A DNA stretch of 64,000 nucleotides from Rhodocaloribacter litoris (lineage in GTDB: Bacteria; Bacteroidota; Rhodothermia; Rhodothermales; ISCAR-4553): positions 211,817 to 275,816 of the forward strand of contig NZ_CP076718.1 of the NCBI RefSeq assembly GCF_011682235.2. The letters are read 5' to 3'. Shown here piece by piece: positions 1 through 8,686 of the stretch. How positions within the stretch are numbered: the first letter of the stretch is position 1; each line of letters opens with the position of its first letter. The notes below the pieces were generated by a model. It had not been told where the DNA came from. It made no database searches and saw nothing but the letters and a program-made list of their open reading frames with translations. Made by a program: the position numbers and the translations under genes.

Positions 1-1296
1 CCCGAGGCGCTCGAAGGCATCGACACCGCGTATTATCTCATCCACTCGCTCCACGCGGGGGAGGCGTCGTTTGCCGAGCGGGACCGGCAGGGCGCCCGTA
101 ACTTCGGCGCGGCGGCCCGGGCGGCCGGCGTGCGCCATATCATCTACCTGGGCGGCATCGCACCGCGCACGGACCGTCCCTCCCCCCATCTGCAAAGCCG
201 CCTGGAGACGGGCGACTGCCTGCGCGAGAGCGGCGTCACGGTGACGGAGCTGCGGGCCGGCGTCATCATCGGCTCGGGTAGCCTCTCCTTCGAGCTGATC
301 CGCTACCTGACCGAGCGCGTGCCCGTGATGATCTGCCCGCGCTGGGTGACCACGCGCACCCAGCCCATCGCCATCCGCAACGTCCTCGACTACCTCCGGG
401 CCACGCCGGCCAACGACGCCGCCCACGGACGGATCATCGACATCGGCAGCCCGGACGTGCTCACGTACGAGGACATGTTCCGGCTGTACGCGAAGGTGCG
501 GGGGCTGCGCCGCCTGATCGTCAAGGTGCCGGTCCTAACGCCCCGCCTCTCGTCGTACTGGATCGGCCTCGTGACACCCCTCCCCGCGCATGTCGGCCGC
601 CTCCTCATCGACGGCCTGAAGAACGAGGTCGTCTGCCACGACGACACGGCCCGGCGGCTGTACGACGTCGAGCCGATGGGCGTGGAAGAGGCCATGCGCC
701 GGGCGCTGGACCGCTCGCAGAGCCACGCCGTCGAGACGACCTGGTTCGGCGCCTTCTCGGCGAGTGGGAAGGGCGGGGAGCCGCCCGGGCTGGCGCAGGT
801 CGAGGGGATGATCGTCGAGCGCCGGGTGGCCCGCACGACGGCCCGGCCCGAGGCCGTCTTCGACGTAATCCGCCGCCTCGGCGGGGACACGGGCTGGCTC
901 TATGCCAACGCGCTGTGGAAGCTCCGGGGGCTGCTCGACGCGCTCGTGGGCGGCGTCGGCTTCCGGCGGGGCCGCCGCCATCCGGTGGAACTGCACGTGG
1001 GCGAGGCGGTGGACTTCTGGCGGGTCGAGGCCGTGGAGCCGGGCCGGCTGCTGCGCCTGCGGGCCGAGATGCGGGTGCCCGGGCGCGCCTGGCTTCAGTT
1101 CGAGGTGTGTCCGGAAGGAACGGGCAGCCGCGTCGAGCAGACCGCCTTCTTCGAACCGCACGGGCTGAGCGGTTTGCTGTACTGGTATGTCCTCTATCCG
1201 GCCCACCGGATCATCTTCCGGGGCATGATCCGCGCCCTGGTACGCCGCGCCGAGGCGAACGCCACCACACCCCGTACCGCCGAAGCGGAAGCCTAA
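1..1296 (+). CDS. SDR/NmrA-like NAD(P)-binding protein with C-terminal SRPBCC (DUF2867-like) domain, 5' partial
   Basis: The reading frame is already open at base 1, so the N-terminus with the GxxGxxG dinucleotide motif lies outside the window; 431 residues are visible. Visible residues about 11-21 read AYYLIHSLHAG, followed by DR..A.NF..AA..AGV and IIYLGGI. These are typical of the atypical short-chain dehydrogenase family that resembles NmrA and YbjT. The last roughly 160 residues change character to an SRPBCC/DUF2867-like lipid- or cofactor-binding fold. Family members are annotated only as oxidoreductases and the substrate is unknown. A GTG at 130 could be mistaken for the start, but conserved sequence continues upstream of it. 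Confidence 0.85.
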   Translation, partial: PEALEGIDTAYYLIHSLHAGEASFAERDRQGARNFGAAARAAGVRHIIYLGGIAPRTDRPSPHLQSRLETGDCLRESGVTVTELRAGVIIGSGSLSFELIRYLTERVPVMICPRWVTTRTQPIAIRNVLDYLRATPANDAAHGRIIDIGSPDVLTYEDMFRLYAKVRGLRRLIVKVPVLTPRLSSYWIGLVTPLPAHVGRLLIDGLKNEVVCHDDTARRLYDVEPMGVEEAMRRALDRSQSHAVETTWFGAFSASGKGGEPPGLAQVEGMIVERRVARTTARPEAVFDVIRRLGGDTGWLYANALWKLRGLLDALVGGVGFRRGRRHPVELHVGEAVDFWRVEAVEPGRLLRLRAEMRVPGRAWLQFEVCPEGTGSRVEQTAFFEPHGLSGLLYWYVLYPAHRIIFRGMIRALVRRAEANATTPRTAEAEA

Positions 1297-1405
1297 CCGC
1301 CGGTAACGGAACCTTTCCCCCACCCGACGTAGGCACAGGCAACCGCCGGCGCGTTTCTTGCGGCCTCGCGCCGGTATCGTCTCCCCTCATCCATCCCTCC
1401 GCCCG

Positions 1406-2539
1406 ATGCGACTCCTCCTCGGCCTCACCCTCCTGGGCGCCACGCTCCTCCTGGCCGTGCCCGCCCACGCGCAGATCCCCACCGCCACGCTCACCGGCAC
1501 CGTCGTCGACTCGACCTCCGGCGCTCCCCTGCCCGGCGCCAACGTGTTCATCGCTGGCTCCATGATCGGGACGACCACCGACGGCGAGGGCCGCTACCGG
1601 CTCGAGCGTGTCCCCCTCGGCGCCCACCGCCTCTATGTCTCCATGGTCGGCTTCGAGCCCCGTTTCCGCGACCTCAACCTGCGCGAGGCCCGCATCTACC
1701 CGATCGACTTCGCCCTGCCCGAAGCGATCATCGAGCTCGACGAGGTGACCGTGGAAGCCAAAGGCGACAAGAACTGGAAACGCCGGCTCGAACGCTTCAC
1801 GAAGCTCTTCATCGGCGAGACGCCCAACGCCGCCGAGACGAAGATCGTCAACCCGGAGGTGCTCGACTTCCGCGAGACGCTGGGCCATCTGGAGGCCTAT
1901 GCGGCCGAGCCGCTCATCATCGAGAACCGCGCCCTCGGCTACCGCATCCACTATTTCCTGAAGGAGTTCGTCGGCGAGCCGACGCGCACCCGCTACGACG
2001 GCGAGCCGCTCTTCGAGGAGATGACGCCGCGCGACGCCGAGGAAGCCGCGCGGTGGGAGCAGAAGCGGCGGGAGGCGTTCATGGGCTCGTTCCGCCACTT
2101 CATGCTGGCCCTGCTGGCCGGGCGCACCGAGAAGCAGGGCTTCCAGGTCTACAGCCGCCCCACCATGGGCGAGCAGCAGCGCGCCGTCCCGGCCGGCGGC
2201 GGCAGCCTCCTGCGCGGCCGCGAGCGTTTCCCCGTCGACCCCGCCACCCTCCTCAAACCCGGCGAGATCCCGTCGGAGAAGATCCTGGACTTCCAGGGGT
2301 TTCTCGAGATCATCTTCATGGGCGAGAAGGAGGACCCGGCCTACCTCGAATGGTCCCGCCAGCCGGGCCTGGGCCGCAAGCCGGGCTTTCAGACCTCCTG
2401 GATCAACCTGGAGCGCGGCCCGGTGGTGGTCGACTACAAGGGCGACGTCGTCGATCCGTACGGTGTCACGTTCTACGGCTACTGGGCCTTCGAGCGCGTG
2501 GCCGACGAAGTCCCCAAGGAATACCGCCCGGGCCGTTGA
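1406..2539 (+). CDS. Secreted carboxypeptidase-regulatory-like domain protein (paralog 1)
   Basis: 377 residues. ATG at 1406 starts a clean Sec signal peptide (MRLLLGLTLLGATLLLAVPAHA), so I prefer it to the in-frame ATG 16 codons upstream. Residues about 26-105 form a carboxypeptidase-D regulatory-like beta sandwich (TGTVVDSTSGAPLPGANVFI, then TTTDGEGRYRLERVP and VSMVGFEP). The remainder carries the Bacteroidota-type block FIGETPNAAETKIVNPEVL and LIIENRALGYRI. No TonB-dependent receptor barrel follows, so this is a stand-alone periplasmic or outer-membrane-associated protein of unknown role. It is closely similar to the product of 3519-4616; the two are separated by an inverted phosphopantetheinyl transferase gene. 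Confidence 0.85.
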   Translation: MRLLLGLTLLGATLLLAVPAHAQIPTATLTGTVVDSTSGAPLPGANVFIAGSMIGTTTDGEGRYRLERVPLGAHRLYVSMVGFEPRFRDLNLREARIYPIDFALPEAIIELDEVTVEAKGDKNWKRRLERFTKLFIGETPNAAETKIVNPEVLDFRETLGHLEAYAAEPLIIENRALGYRIHYFLKEFVGEPTRTRYDGEPLFEEMTPRDAEEAARWEQKRREAFMGSFRHFMLALLAGRTEKQGFQVYSRPTMGEQQRAVPAGGGSLLRGRERFPVDPATLLKPGEIPSEKILDFQGFLEIIFMGEKEDPAYLEWSRQPGLGRKPGFQTSWINLERGPVVVDYKGDVVDPYGVTFYGYWAFERVADEVPKEYRPGR

Positions 2540-2676
2540 ACGTTGCACGTTGAACGCTGCACGTTGAACGTTCTTGACCCGTCCTCCACGTGCAACGATC
2601 AACCGGGAACGGGCAACGTGCAACCGGGAACGCGCAACGATAAACCTGGAACGTGCAACGATCAACCGGGAACGCC
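2535..2676. repeat. Imperfect GTTGAACG/GTGCAACG short-repeat cluster between convergent genes
   Basis: The first part is a 14-bp tandem unit close to GTTGAACGYTGCAC in 2.5-3 copies. The second part carries inverted-sense units close to GTGCAACGATCAACC with GGGAACG spacers, so the two halves can pair with each other. The cluster lies between converging stop codons and may act as a bidirectional transcription or mRNA-end structure, which is inference. Related words fill the gaps near 4664-4730 and 5752-5790. It has no open frame resembling a protein family. Confidence 0.7.
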
Positions 2677-3410
2677 TACGTCTTCCACGCGAAGCAGCGG
2701 AGCGTGAGGCCGTGGCCTTCGACGGCCAGGGCGGCGGCGTAGCCGGGGCCGGGGTCGAGGGCGTGCAGGGACCAGCGGGCCGCGTCGGGCGGGTTCCAGG
2801 CCGTCGAGAGGAGCGCCGGCGGGGCTCCCGGCGCCAGCGACACGCAGAAGCGGTCGAGCCCCAGCGCCAGGCCCTGCCCGGTGGCCTTCATGTACGCCTC
2901 CTTGCGCGTCCAGGCGTTGAAGAAGCCCGCCACCCGCTCCCCGGGCGGCAGGGCGCGGAAGGCAGCCACCTCCTCCGGCGCGAAAAACCGTGCGGCGATG
3001 TCCTCGGCGGCGCGGCGGGGGTCGCACCGCTCGACGTCCACACCCACCTCGCGCCCGCACGCCACGGCAACGAGGGCCAGCTCGTGCGAATGCGAGACGT
3101 TGAAGCGCAGCGGCGTCCCATCCGGCGCGGCCAGCGCAGGCTTGCCCCGGGGACCGTAGTTGAAGCGTAGCACGGCCGGGTCACACCCCAGGTAGCGGCC
3201 CAGCAGGTGCCGCAGCACCCCGCGCGCCGTGACGAACCGGTGGCGATGCACGTCATAGACGAACCGGTCCGCCCGCGCCCGCTCGTCCGGCGACAGCACC
3301 CGGGCCAGCGCCGGAGGCGGCACCCCGGCCAGCGACACACGCCAGACGTGCACCTCGCCCGGGTCGAGGCCCACGTCCGCGGGTGGGATCTGCCAGGCGG
3401 TCTCGGACAT
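2676..3410 (-). CDS. 4'-phosphopantetheinyl transferase, Sfp/Gsp type
   Basis: 244 residues. The enzyme moves the phosphopantetheine arm of CoA onto a serine of carrier proteins (acyl carrier or peptidyl carrier domains). Diagnostic motifs are visible: NVSHS at 104-108, GVDVE at 123-127 (Mg-binding Asp125 and Glu127) and WTRKEAYMKA at 167-176 (Glu171 and Lys175). The length is normal for the Sfp subfamily, roughly twice that of AcpS. The ATG at 3410 was chosen because upstream in-frame residues look non-coding and would overlap the divergent gene's leader. No polyketide or non-ribosomal peptide cluster is in the window, so it may be the general housekeeping enzyme. It sits inverted between two paralogs. 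Confidence 0.92.
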   Translation of the reverse strand: MSETAWQIPPADVGLDPGEVHVWRVSLAGVPPPALARVLSPDERARADRFVYDVHRHRFVTARGVLRHLLGRYLGCDPAVLRFNYGPRGKPALAAPDGTPLRFNVSHSHELALVAVACGREVGVDVERCDPRRAAEDIAARFFAPEEVAAFRALPPGERVAGFFNAWTRKEAYMKATGQGLALGLDRFCVSLAPGAPPALLSTAWNPPDAARWSLHALDPGPGYAAALAVEGHGLTLRCFAWKT

Positions 3411-3518
3411 ATGCAGGGAAGGTTCGTCTTGCGAAGCGCTGCGGCGAGAATCATGTACTCGAAAAGACGCCATGCGTTCGCCGTCCTCTCTCGCGCCCCC
3501 GCGCCGTCCCGGCACGTC

Positions 3519-4616
3519 ATGCCGTTCCGTGCCCTCCTGCCGGCCCTGTCCCTGTGCCTGGCGGTCGCGTACCGCGTGCCGGCCCAGCCGGCGCCGGCCG
3601 TGTTCACCGGCACCGTCGTTGACGCCGAGACGGGTGTGCCGCTACCGGGCGCCCACGTCTTCATCGCCGGCTCCATGATCGGCACCACCACCGACAACGA
3701 AGGCCGCTACCGGCTCGAGCGCGTTCCCCCCGGTGCCCACCGGCTCTACGTCTCCATGGTCGGTTTCGAGCCCGCCTTCGCAGACACGCTGGTGACGGCC
3801 AGGCAAACCCTCACGTTCGATGCCCGCCTCGTGCCTGCCGTCATCGAGCTGGGTGAGATCCGGGTGGAAGCCCGGGCCGACAAAAAATGGCAGAAACGGC
3901 TGAAACAGTTCATCCGGCAGTTCATCGGCGAGACGCCCAACGCCGCCGAGACGGAGATCCTCAACCCCGAGGTGCTCGACTTCGACGGCAACTGGTGGGG
4001 CAAGCTCGAAGCCCGGGCCGCTGCCCCCCTTCTGATCGAGAACCGGGCCCTGGGCTACCGCATCCGCTATTTCCTGAAGGAGTTCGTCTCCACCGGCGTC
4101 ACGATCAAGTACGACGGCGAGCCGCTTTTCGAGGAGATGCCCCCCCGCGACGCCGCCGAAGCCGAGCGATGGCGCGAAAACCGTCGCCGGGCCTTTTTCG
4201 GCTCGTTCCGCCACTTCATGCTGGCCGCCCTGGGCGACAGCACCCGCACGGCCGGCTTTGTCACCTACCGCCTCCCTTCCCTCGACAGCCCGGAACGCCA
4301 CCGCCTGCGCTTTCCCGTCACCATGTCGGACGTGCTCAAGGACGGCCCCACGGAGGAAACCCGCACCCTGAAGTTCTTCGGCTACATCGAAGTGCATTAT
4401 CTCGGGGAAGAAGAGGAGGAAGCCTTCCTCCGGTGGGAGCGCAGCTATTACCGGCGCACACCCGGGCCGCAGCGCTCGTGGATCCGCCTCACCGACGGCC
4501 CCACCGCCGTCGATCCCACGGGCACCATCGTCGATCCCTACGGCGTGACCGTCTACGGCTACTTCGCCTTCGAGCGCGTGGCCGACGAACTGCCCAAAGA
4601 GTACCGGCCCGACTGA
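3519..4616 (+). CDS. Secreted carboxypeptidase-regulatory-like domain protein (paralog 2)
   Basis: 365 residues. ATG at 3519 opens a Sec signal (MPFRALLPALSLCLAVAYRV, then PAQ). The N-terminal regulatory-like domain (TGTVVDAETGVPLPGAHVFI, then TTTDNEGRYRLERVP) and the block FIGETPNAAETEILNPEVL are near-identical to the gene at 1406. The C-terminal half has diverged more but keeps the endings VDPYGV and YWAFERVADE/YFAFERVADE seen in both. The pair therefore looks like an old duplication with the transferase gene caught between the copies. Function is unknown; an envelope role is inferred from the signal peptide. Confidence 0.85.
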   Translation: MPFRALLPALSLCLAVAYRVPAQPAPAVFTGTVVDAETGVPLPGAHVFIAGSMIGTTTDNEGRYRLERVPPGAHRLYVSMVGFEPAFADTLVTARQTLTFDARLVPAVIELGEIRVEARADKKWQKRLKQFIRQFIGETPNAAETEILNPEVLDFDGNWWGKLEARAAAPLLIENRALGYRIRYFLKEFVSTGVTIKYDGEPLFEEMPPRDAAEAERWRENRRRAFFGSFRHFMLAALGDSTRTAGFVTYRLPSLDSPERHRLRFPVTMSDVLKDGPTEETRTLKFFGYIEVHYLGEEEEEAFLRWERSYYRRTPGPQRSWIRLTDGPTAVDPTGTIVDPYGVTVYGYFAFERVADELPKEYRPD

Positions 4617-4736
4617 GCGCAGCGATTTGAAATCCGGGAGCACTTTCGTATCGTGAAGAAGGGTTGCACGTTGGCGCGTTGAACGCTTTGACCCAACGTG
4701 ACCCCCGGAACCTGGAACGAAGCATCCGCCCGCGCC

Positions 4737-5753
4737 ATGGAAACGCCCGTCGCCGAACGCCTCCCGCTGGAAACGACCGGCCTCAGACCCACCTATCGTT
4801 TCGACCTCCGCACCGGCCCGCCGGACGTCTTCGTCGACGCCTCCGAGACGGACTGGCGCCACCTCACCTGGAAGGACGTCGGACGGCCCTACCTCGTCGA
4901 GAACTACTCGAAGCGCCGGCGCGCGTGGGAGCAGGAGCAGGGCCGCGAGATGCCGGTGCCCGTGCAATGGAAGTTCTTCAACAAGCACTTCCACCAGCTC
5001 TTCATGACCGACCTCGACGAGGCGCCCGCCGAAGCGCGCCAGCGGCTGCAACGCCATCTGGCCGGCCTGAACCTGCACGGGGCCGCCGAGGTGCTCAAGG
5101 AACTCGCCCGGATGAAGATCTGGAACAAGGTCCACCGGGTGGAGGACGCCGTCTGGGATCCGCGCGGCAAGCGGGCCCTCTTCGAAGGCCTCGACGTCAA
5201 ACGACCCCGCATCCTGTTCCTCGGTGCCGCCGAGGGCTACGAGGCCATGCAGCTCCTGGCCCTCTACCCCGGCGGCCATGCCGTCCTCGTCGACTACGAC
5301 GACTTCTGCCGCACGGACCGCTACGGCCACTTCCCCGAAGCCTATCCGTTCCTCGGTCGAAACCCGGCCACCGGCCAGTGGGACGTCTACCACAAGGAGG
5401 ACTTCCACATCGACTACGTGGTCGAAGACATCCGTAACCTGAAGTACGGCAGGGAGTTCGACATCGTCCTCTCGGTCGGCCTGATCGAGCACTTCCCGGA
5501 CGAGCACAAGCCGCTGGTGTTCGACTTCCACCGGCGTTTCCTCAAGCCGGGCGGCTATGCCATCATGACCACCCCCCGCCGCCAGCTCCGCTCCCGCCTG
5601 TTCTACCTGGCCATGGGCGAGCTCATGAATTTCGGCTACCGGGAGTTGATGGACGTGCGCCAGATGGGCCTCTATGCCTATGAGAACGGCTTCGAGATCC
5701 TCCGGGCCGGGCACATCAAGGCCCACAACGGCATCATCGCCCGGGCACGATGA
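4737..5753 (+). CDS. Class I SAM-dependent methyltransferase
   Basis: 338 residues. A Rossmann methyltransferase core begins near residue 157: motif I is RILFLGAAEGYEA, the acidic end of strand 2 is VLVDYD at 183-188, and the later block EFDIVLSVGLIEHFPDE matches the post-motif region of class I enzymes. An N-terminal extension of about 150 residues (with WKFFNKHFHQLFM) is unassigned. ATG 4737 is preferred over the GTG at 4698 because the preceding bases belong to the GTTGAACG/GGAACGA repeat class rather than coding sequence. The substrate cannot be read from the sequence and no partner genes adjoin. Confidence 0.8.
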   Translation: METPVAERLPLETTGLRPTYRFDLRTGPPDVFVDASETDWRHLTWKDVGRPYLVENYSKRRRAWEQEQGREMPVPVQWKFFNKHFHQLFMTDLDEAPAEARQRLQRHLAGLNLHGAAEVLKELARMKIWNKVHRVEDAVWDPRGKRALFEGLDVKRPRILFLGAAEGYEAMQLLALYPGGHAVLVDYDDFCRTDRYGHFPEAYPFLGRNPATGQWDVYHKEDFHIDYVVEDIRNLKYGREFDIVLSVGLIEHFPDEHKPLVFDFHRRFLKPGGYAIMTTPRRQLRSRLFYLAMGELMNFGYRELMDVRQMGLYAYENGFEILRAGHIKAHNGIIARAR

Positions 5754-5790
5754 GCATTGAACGTTGAGCGTTGAGCGTTCAACGCATCGC
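5752..5790. repeat. Short GTTGAACG-type repeat in convergent gap
   Basis: The gap between the methyltransferase stop and the GWxTD stop is almost entirely made of TTGAACGTTGAGCG-like words followed by their inverse GTTCAACGC. This gives a small hairpin. It belongs to the same word family as the cluster at 2535-2676. Confidence 0.6.
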
Positions 5791-5791
5791 C

Positions 5792-7219
5792 TCACAGGGC
5801 TTCGCCCCGGCGCCAGCGCCGGACGAGGTCGATCCAGGCCTGGTGGTAGGACGGGTCGCGCAGGAGCACATAGTTGACGAAGCGCCCGTCGCTGCCGTAG
5901 ACGCGCACGCGCTCGAACGTGTAGGTGTGCTCGTCCGGCAGGCCGTAGCCGTAATACCAGACCTCGGCGTCGAAGCGTCGGTCCACATAGGCGGGCGGGC
6001 CGAGCAGGATGAAGACCATGCCGCGGTCCGTCTTCCACCCTTCCTTGAACGTGGTGTAGCGCAGGTTGGCCTCCTCGACGCGGCCATAGTAGCGGGCGAG
6101 GACGTCGGCGGCACGGCGGCGATCCGGCATGAGGCGCCCCCAGAAGGCGTCGAAGCGGCGTCGCCGTTCCGCCGGGTCGCCGGCCCCGGCCAGCGCCTCC
6201 ATCTCGTCCGGGTAGGCGATGTAGGTGAGGGCGGCCACCATGGCTTCGAGGGTGGTGATGCGGGGAAAGTCCGGCGGGCGCACGACCAGATCCCGGACGC
6301 GGCGCAGAGCGTTCCGGCCCGCCGCCGGGGTGTCCGGCCGCGCTTCGACCTCGACCCGGTAGAGGCCGGGTTCGAGCGGCGGGAGCGAGAAGAGTACTTC
6401 CAGGCCCGAGGCCGGCGGTTGGACGCGCCGGCGGGTGACCTGCAGCGTGTCGGCCTCGTCGTAGCGCACGCCCTGGTAGGCCAGCGCCCCGCGCATGACC
6501 GGCAGCGCATAGGGCGGCGCAGCGACCGACGTGTCGGCCCGCAGCCGGAGCAACCGCATTGCCAGTGCCACCGCACCGGGCGCCTCCTCCCCGGGGCCGT
6601 AGAGCAGCACGCGGGCACGCAGCGAGTCGAAGCCGGCCGGCGTGTGCGGCGCCACCAGCGGCTCGAACGGCAAGGCCCCCCATCGCGCCAGCAGGAGCAC
6701 GTCCGACAGCACGAGGGCGGCGGGGTCGGGACCGAAGACCGTCACGTGGCGGCGCCGGGTTGCGACCTCGCCCGTGGCCGGGTCGGCGAGGCGGGCCTCC
6801 ACCTCGTAGTCGCCGGGGTCGAGCGGGATGCGCAGCCGGCGATGCACCCGCCGGAACGAGCCGGCCTGCGCCCGCGTCGCGGCCCGAACGGTGTCGGTCG
6901 TCGCCTCCCGCACCACCATCCGCTCCCCTTCGTCCCACACCCGCACGACGGCCTCGAACGCGGCCACATAGCCCGTATCCGCCGCCGCAAAGACGAGCGA
7001 GGCGTACGGCACCCCCAGATACACCTCGATGCCCGGCCTGTCGTCCTCGAGCGAGGCGATGACCTCCAGGTCGAAGTCGGGGAAGCCGGGCCGGTAGGCC
7101 ATCTCCGCCTCGGCCGTGACGAAGCGCCCGGCCCCGGTGCACCCCGTGGCGCCCCCCGCCACCACGAGCCAGGCCACACCGAGCCACAGCCCTCCTTTCG
7201 CTTCGCACAATGAACGCAT
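5792..7219 (-). CDS. GWxTD domain-containing lipoprotein
   Basis: 475 residues. The start is an N-terminal hydrophobic segment ending at a Cys (ATGC, Cys27), suggesting a lipoprotein signal. The body is beta-rich (ARLADPATGEVATRRRHVTV and similar stretches) and the C-terminal domain begins at about residue 394 with GWKTDRGMVFILLGPP. That block is the hallmark of the GWxTD family found in Bacteroidota and relatives. The function of this family is not established. Another in-frame ATG two codons upstream (7225) is equally possible. Transcription converges with the methyltransferase gene; the 38-bp gap between them contains GTTGAGCG/GTTCAACG repeats. Confidence 0.85.
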   Translation of the reverse strand: MRSLCEAKGGLWLGVAWLVVAGGATGCTGAGRFVTAEAEMAYRPGFPDFDLEVIASLEDDRPGIEVYLGVPYASLVFAAADTGYVAAFEAVVRVWDEGERMVVREATTDTVRAATRAQAGSFRRVHRRLRIPLDPGDYEVEARLADPATGEVATRRRHVTVFGPDPAALVLSDVLLLARWGALPFEPLVAPHTPAGFDSLRARVLLYGPGEEAPGAVALAMRLLRLRADTSVAAPPYALPVMRGALAYQGVRYDEADTLQVTRRRVQPPASGLEVLFSLPPLEPGLYRVEVEARPDTPAAGRNALRRVRDLVVRPPDFPRITTLEAMVAALTYIAYPDEMEALAGAGDPAERRRRFDAFWGRLMPDRRRAADVLARYYGRVEEANLRYTTFKEGWKTDRGMVFILLGPPAYVDRRFDAEVWYYGYGLPDEHTYTFERVRVYGSDGRFVNYVLLRDPSYHQAWIDLVRRWRRGEAL

Positions 7220-7302
7220 GAGCATGTGCACGCCGCGCCGTTCACAGGTTGGAGGAAGGGGGGCCGGGCGTGTGAACGCATCACCGACAACCACCCCGGC
7301 AT

Positions 7303-7704
7303 TCAGTCTTCAAGTTCAATCTCAGCTTCCCGTCCGGCCCGCCTCCCGCGCCGGCGCAGAAAGACCAGCCCGTAGACGACCGCGTTGAAGCCGAGCACGA
7401 GCAACCCGAGCACGACCTGCACCTCGCGCGTGAGCCCCTGGGGATACAGCACCGGCAACACGTACTCCTCGACGAACCCGCCGGCATAGCCGGCCTCCCC
7501 GCCCTTCCGGCGGAGCGTGTTCTCCAGCGGGGTCAGGGGACAGACCCATCCGGCCAGTTCCACCCAGGCCCCCCAGAGCGCCGCCGGCACGTGAACCCAC
7601 ACCAGCCGGAACCGCCAGAGCACCAGCAATCCGCCCAGCACCACGAAGAGCACGAAGGCGAAATGCACAACCACCACCACGTCGGCCAGCAGACGGTAAA
7701 GCAT
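7303..7704 (-). CDS. DUF2784 domain-containing membrane protein
   Basis: 133 residues. ATG 7704 starts MLYRLLADVVVVVHFAFVLF, a transmembrane helix with the family's early H and F residues. Further hydrophobic segments follow at about residues 26-46 (with W-R-LVWVHVP) and at about 100-120 (VVLGLLVLGFNAVVYGLVF). The block WVCPLTPLEN is characteristic of DUF2784. It is an inner-membrane protein of unknown function. The much longer frame upstream of 7704 is rejected as start because it lacks family similarity. Confidence 0.85.
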   Translation of the reverse strand: MLYRLLADVVVVVHFAFVLFVVLGGLLVLWRFRLVWVHVPAALWGAWVELAGWVCPLTPLENTLRRKGGEAGYAGGFVEEYVLPVLYPQGLTREVQVVLGLLVLGFNAVVYGLVFLRRRGRRAGREAEIELED

Positions 7705-7930
7705 CGTACGGGTTGCCAGAATTCCGGGGAATTCGTTGAACGCGCACGCCGTGCCCTTCGTTCGGGCCGGAGCGAGATACGGGCGTGTGAACGTTTGGAA
7801 GTGGGGAGGACACGTCCCCCGTTTCATGCCCTTTCTACGTGATGGGCGGATCGCTCGTAGTGCGTGGCACGTACTGCGTAGTCCACAAAGATGCTGCCCC
7901 CAGGCCCAGGTCATCCTTCACCGGCCACCC

Positions 7931-8602
7931 TCACCCGGGCCGAAGTGCGACACCCTGCCGGAGGACGGCGAGCGCCTCCGGTCCGTAGTTGAAGAGCAGG
8001 TCCACCGCCGACACGTCCGGCTCGAAGCCGCTGAAGTTCTGCCGGTAGGGCGGCGTCTCGTAGCGCAGCACCTGTGCCGACGGCGCCAGCGGGACGTCGT
8101 GCGCGGCGGCTTCTTCCGGAACGAGGAGCCGGTCCGCACCCGTCGCGGCCAGCACCTTCGTGAGCGTATCCGGCGCCCCGGCCAGGCCGGAGGCCCGCAG
8201 GAGCGGGGTCCTGATGCCCAGCAGCCGCGCCACGAGTGCCACCGTCGCGCAGGTCAGGTCCGCCAGGTGCGTCCACGTTCCGGCGAAGAGGGATTCGAAG
8301 TCGGGTTCGTAGTATTCGAAAAACGGCGTGGAGCGGTAGTTGTACATGAAGGCGCGGCGGTGCTTGCCCATCCAGTCGCGGCGTGGCTCGATCTCGACGG
8401 CGCGGATGGGGCGCCCGTGCTGCCCGCCCCGCAGGGGGATGGAAACCCACTGCCGGCCCTGCGGCGTGCGCAGCCGTGCCCGGTTCTGGTACGACTGCCG
8501 GCTGTACTGAAACGTGTCGGCCAGTACGAACCGCTCGGCCGCATCCATCAACGCGAAATACGCCAGGCGCGGAAAATACTCGGGCGGTCGGACGGCGATC
8601 AT
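7931..8602 (-). CDS. WbqC family protein
   Basis: 223 residues. The pattern YFPRLAYFALMDAAERFVLADTFQYSRQSYQNRARLRTPQG matches WbqC-like proteins across its N-terminal third. ITPLRGG-like (IPLRGGQ) and DFESLFAGTW blocks follow in the expected order. The family is found in polysaccharide/O-antigen loci and elsewhere, but the biochemical activity is unproven. The gene is divergent from the T9SS peptidase gene at 10059 and the ISAs1 element has landed between them. Translation starts 84 bp from the left end of that element, so the wbqC-like promoter region may have been altered by the insertion. Confidence 0.85.
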   Translation of the reverse strand: MIAVRPPEYFPRLAYFALMDAAERFVLADTFQYSRQSYQNRARLRTPQGRQWVSIPLRGGQHGRPIRAVEIEPRRDWMGKHRRAFMYNYRSTPFFEYYEPDFESLFAGTWTHLADLTCATVALVARLLGIRTPLLRASGLAGAPDTLTKVLAATGADRLLVPEEAAAHDVPLAPSAQVLRYETPPYRQNFSGFEPDVSAVDLLFNYGPEALAVLRQGVALRPG

Positions 8603-8686
8603 GCCAAGAGAGATGGTTCAAATGGGGCCGACACCAGCGGATGCAAGGTAACACAGTAGCGAAATTACGTAACCGTTAGGAAACGA

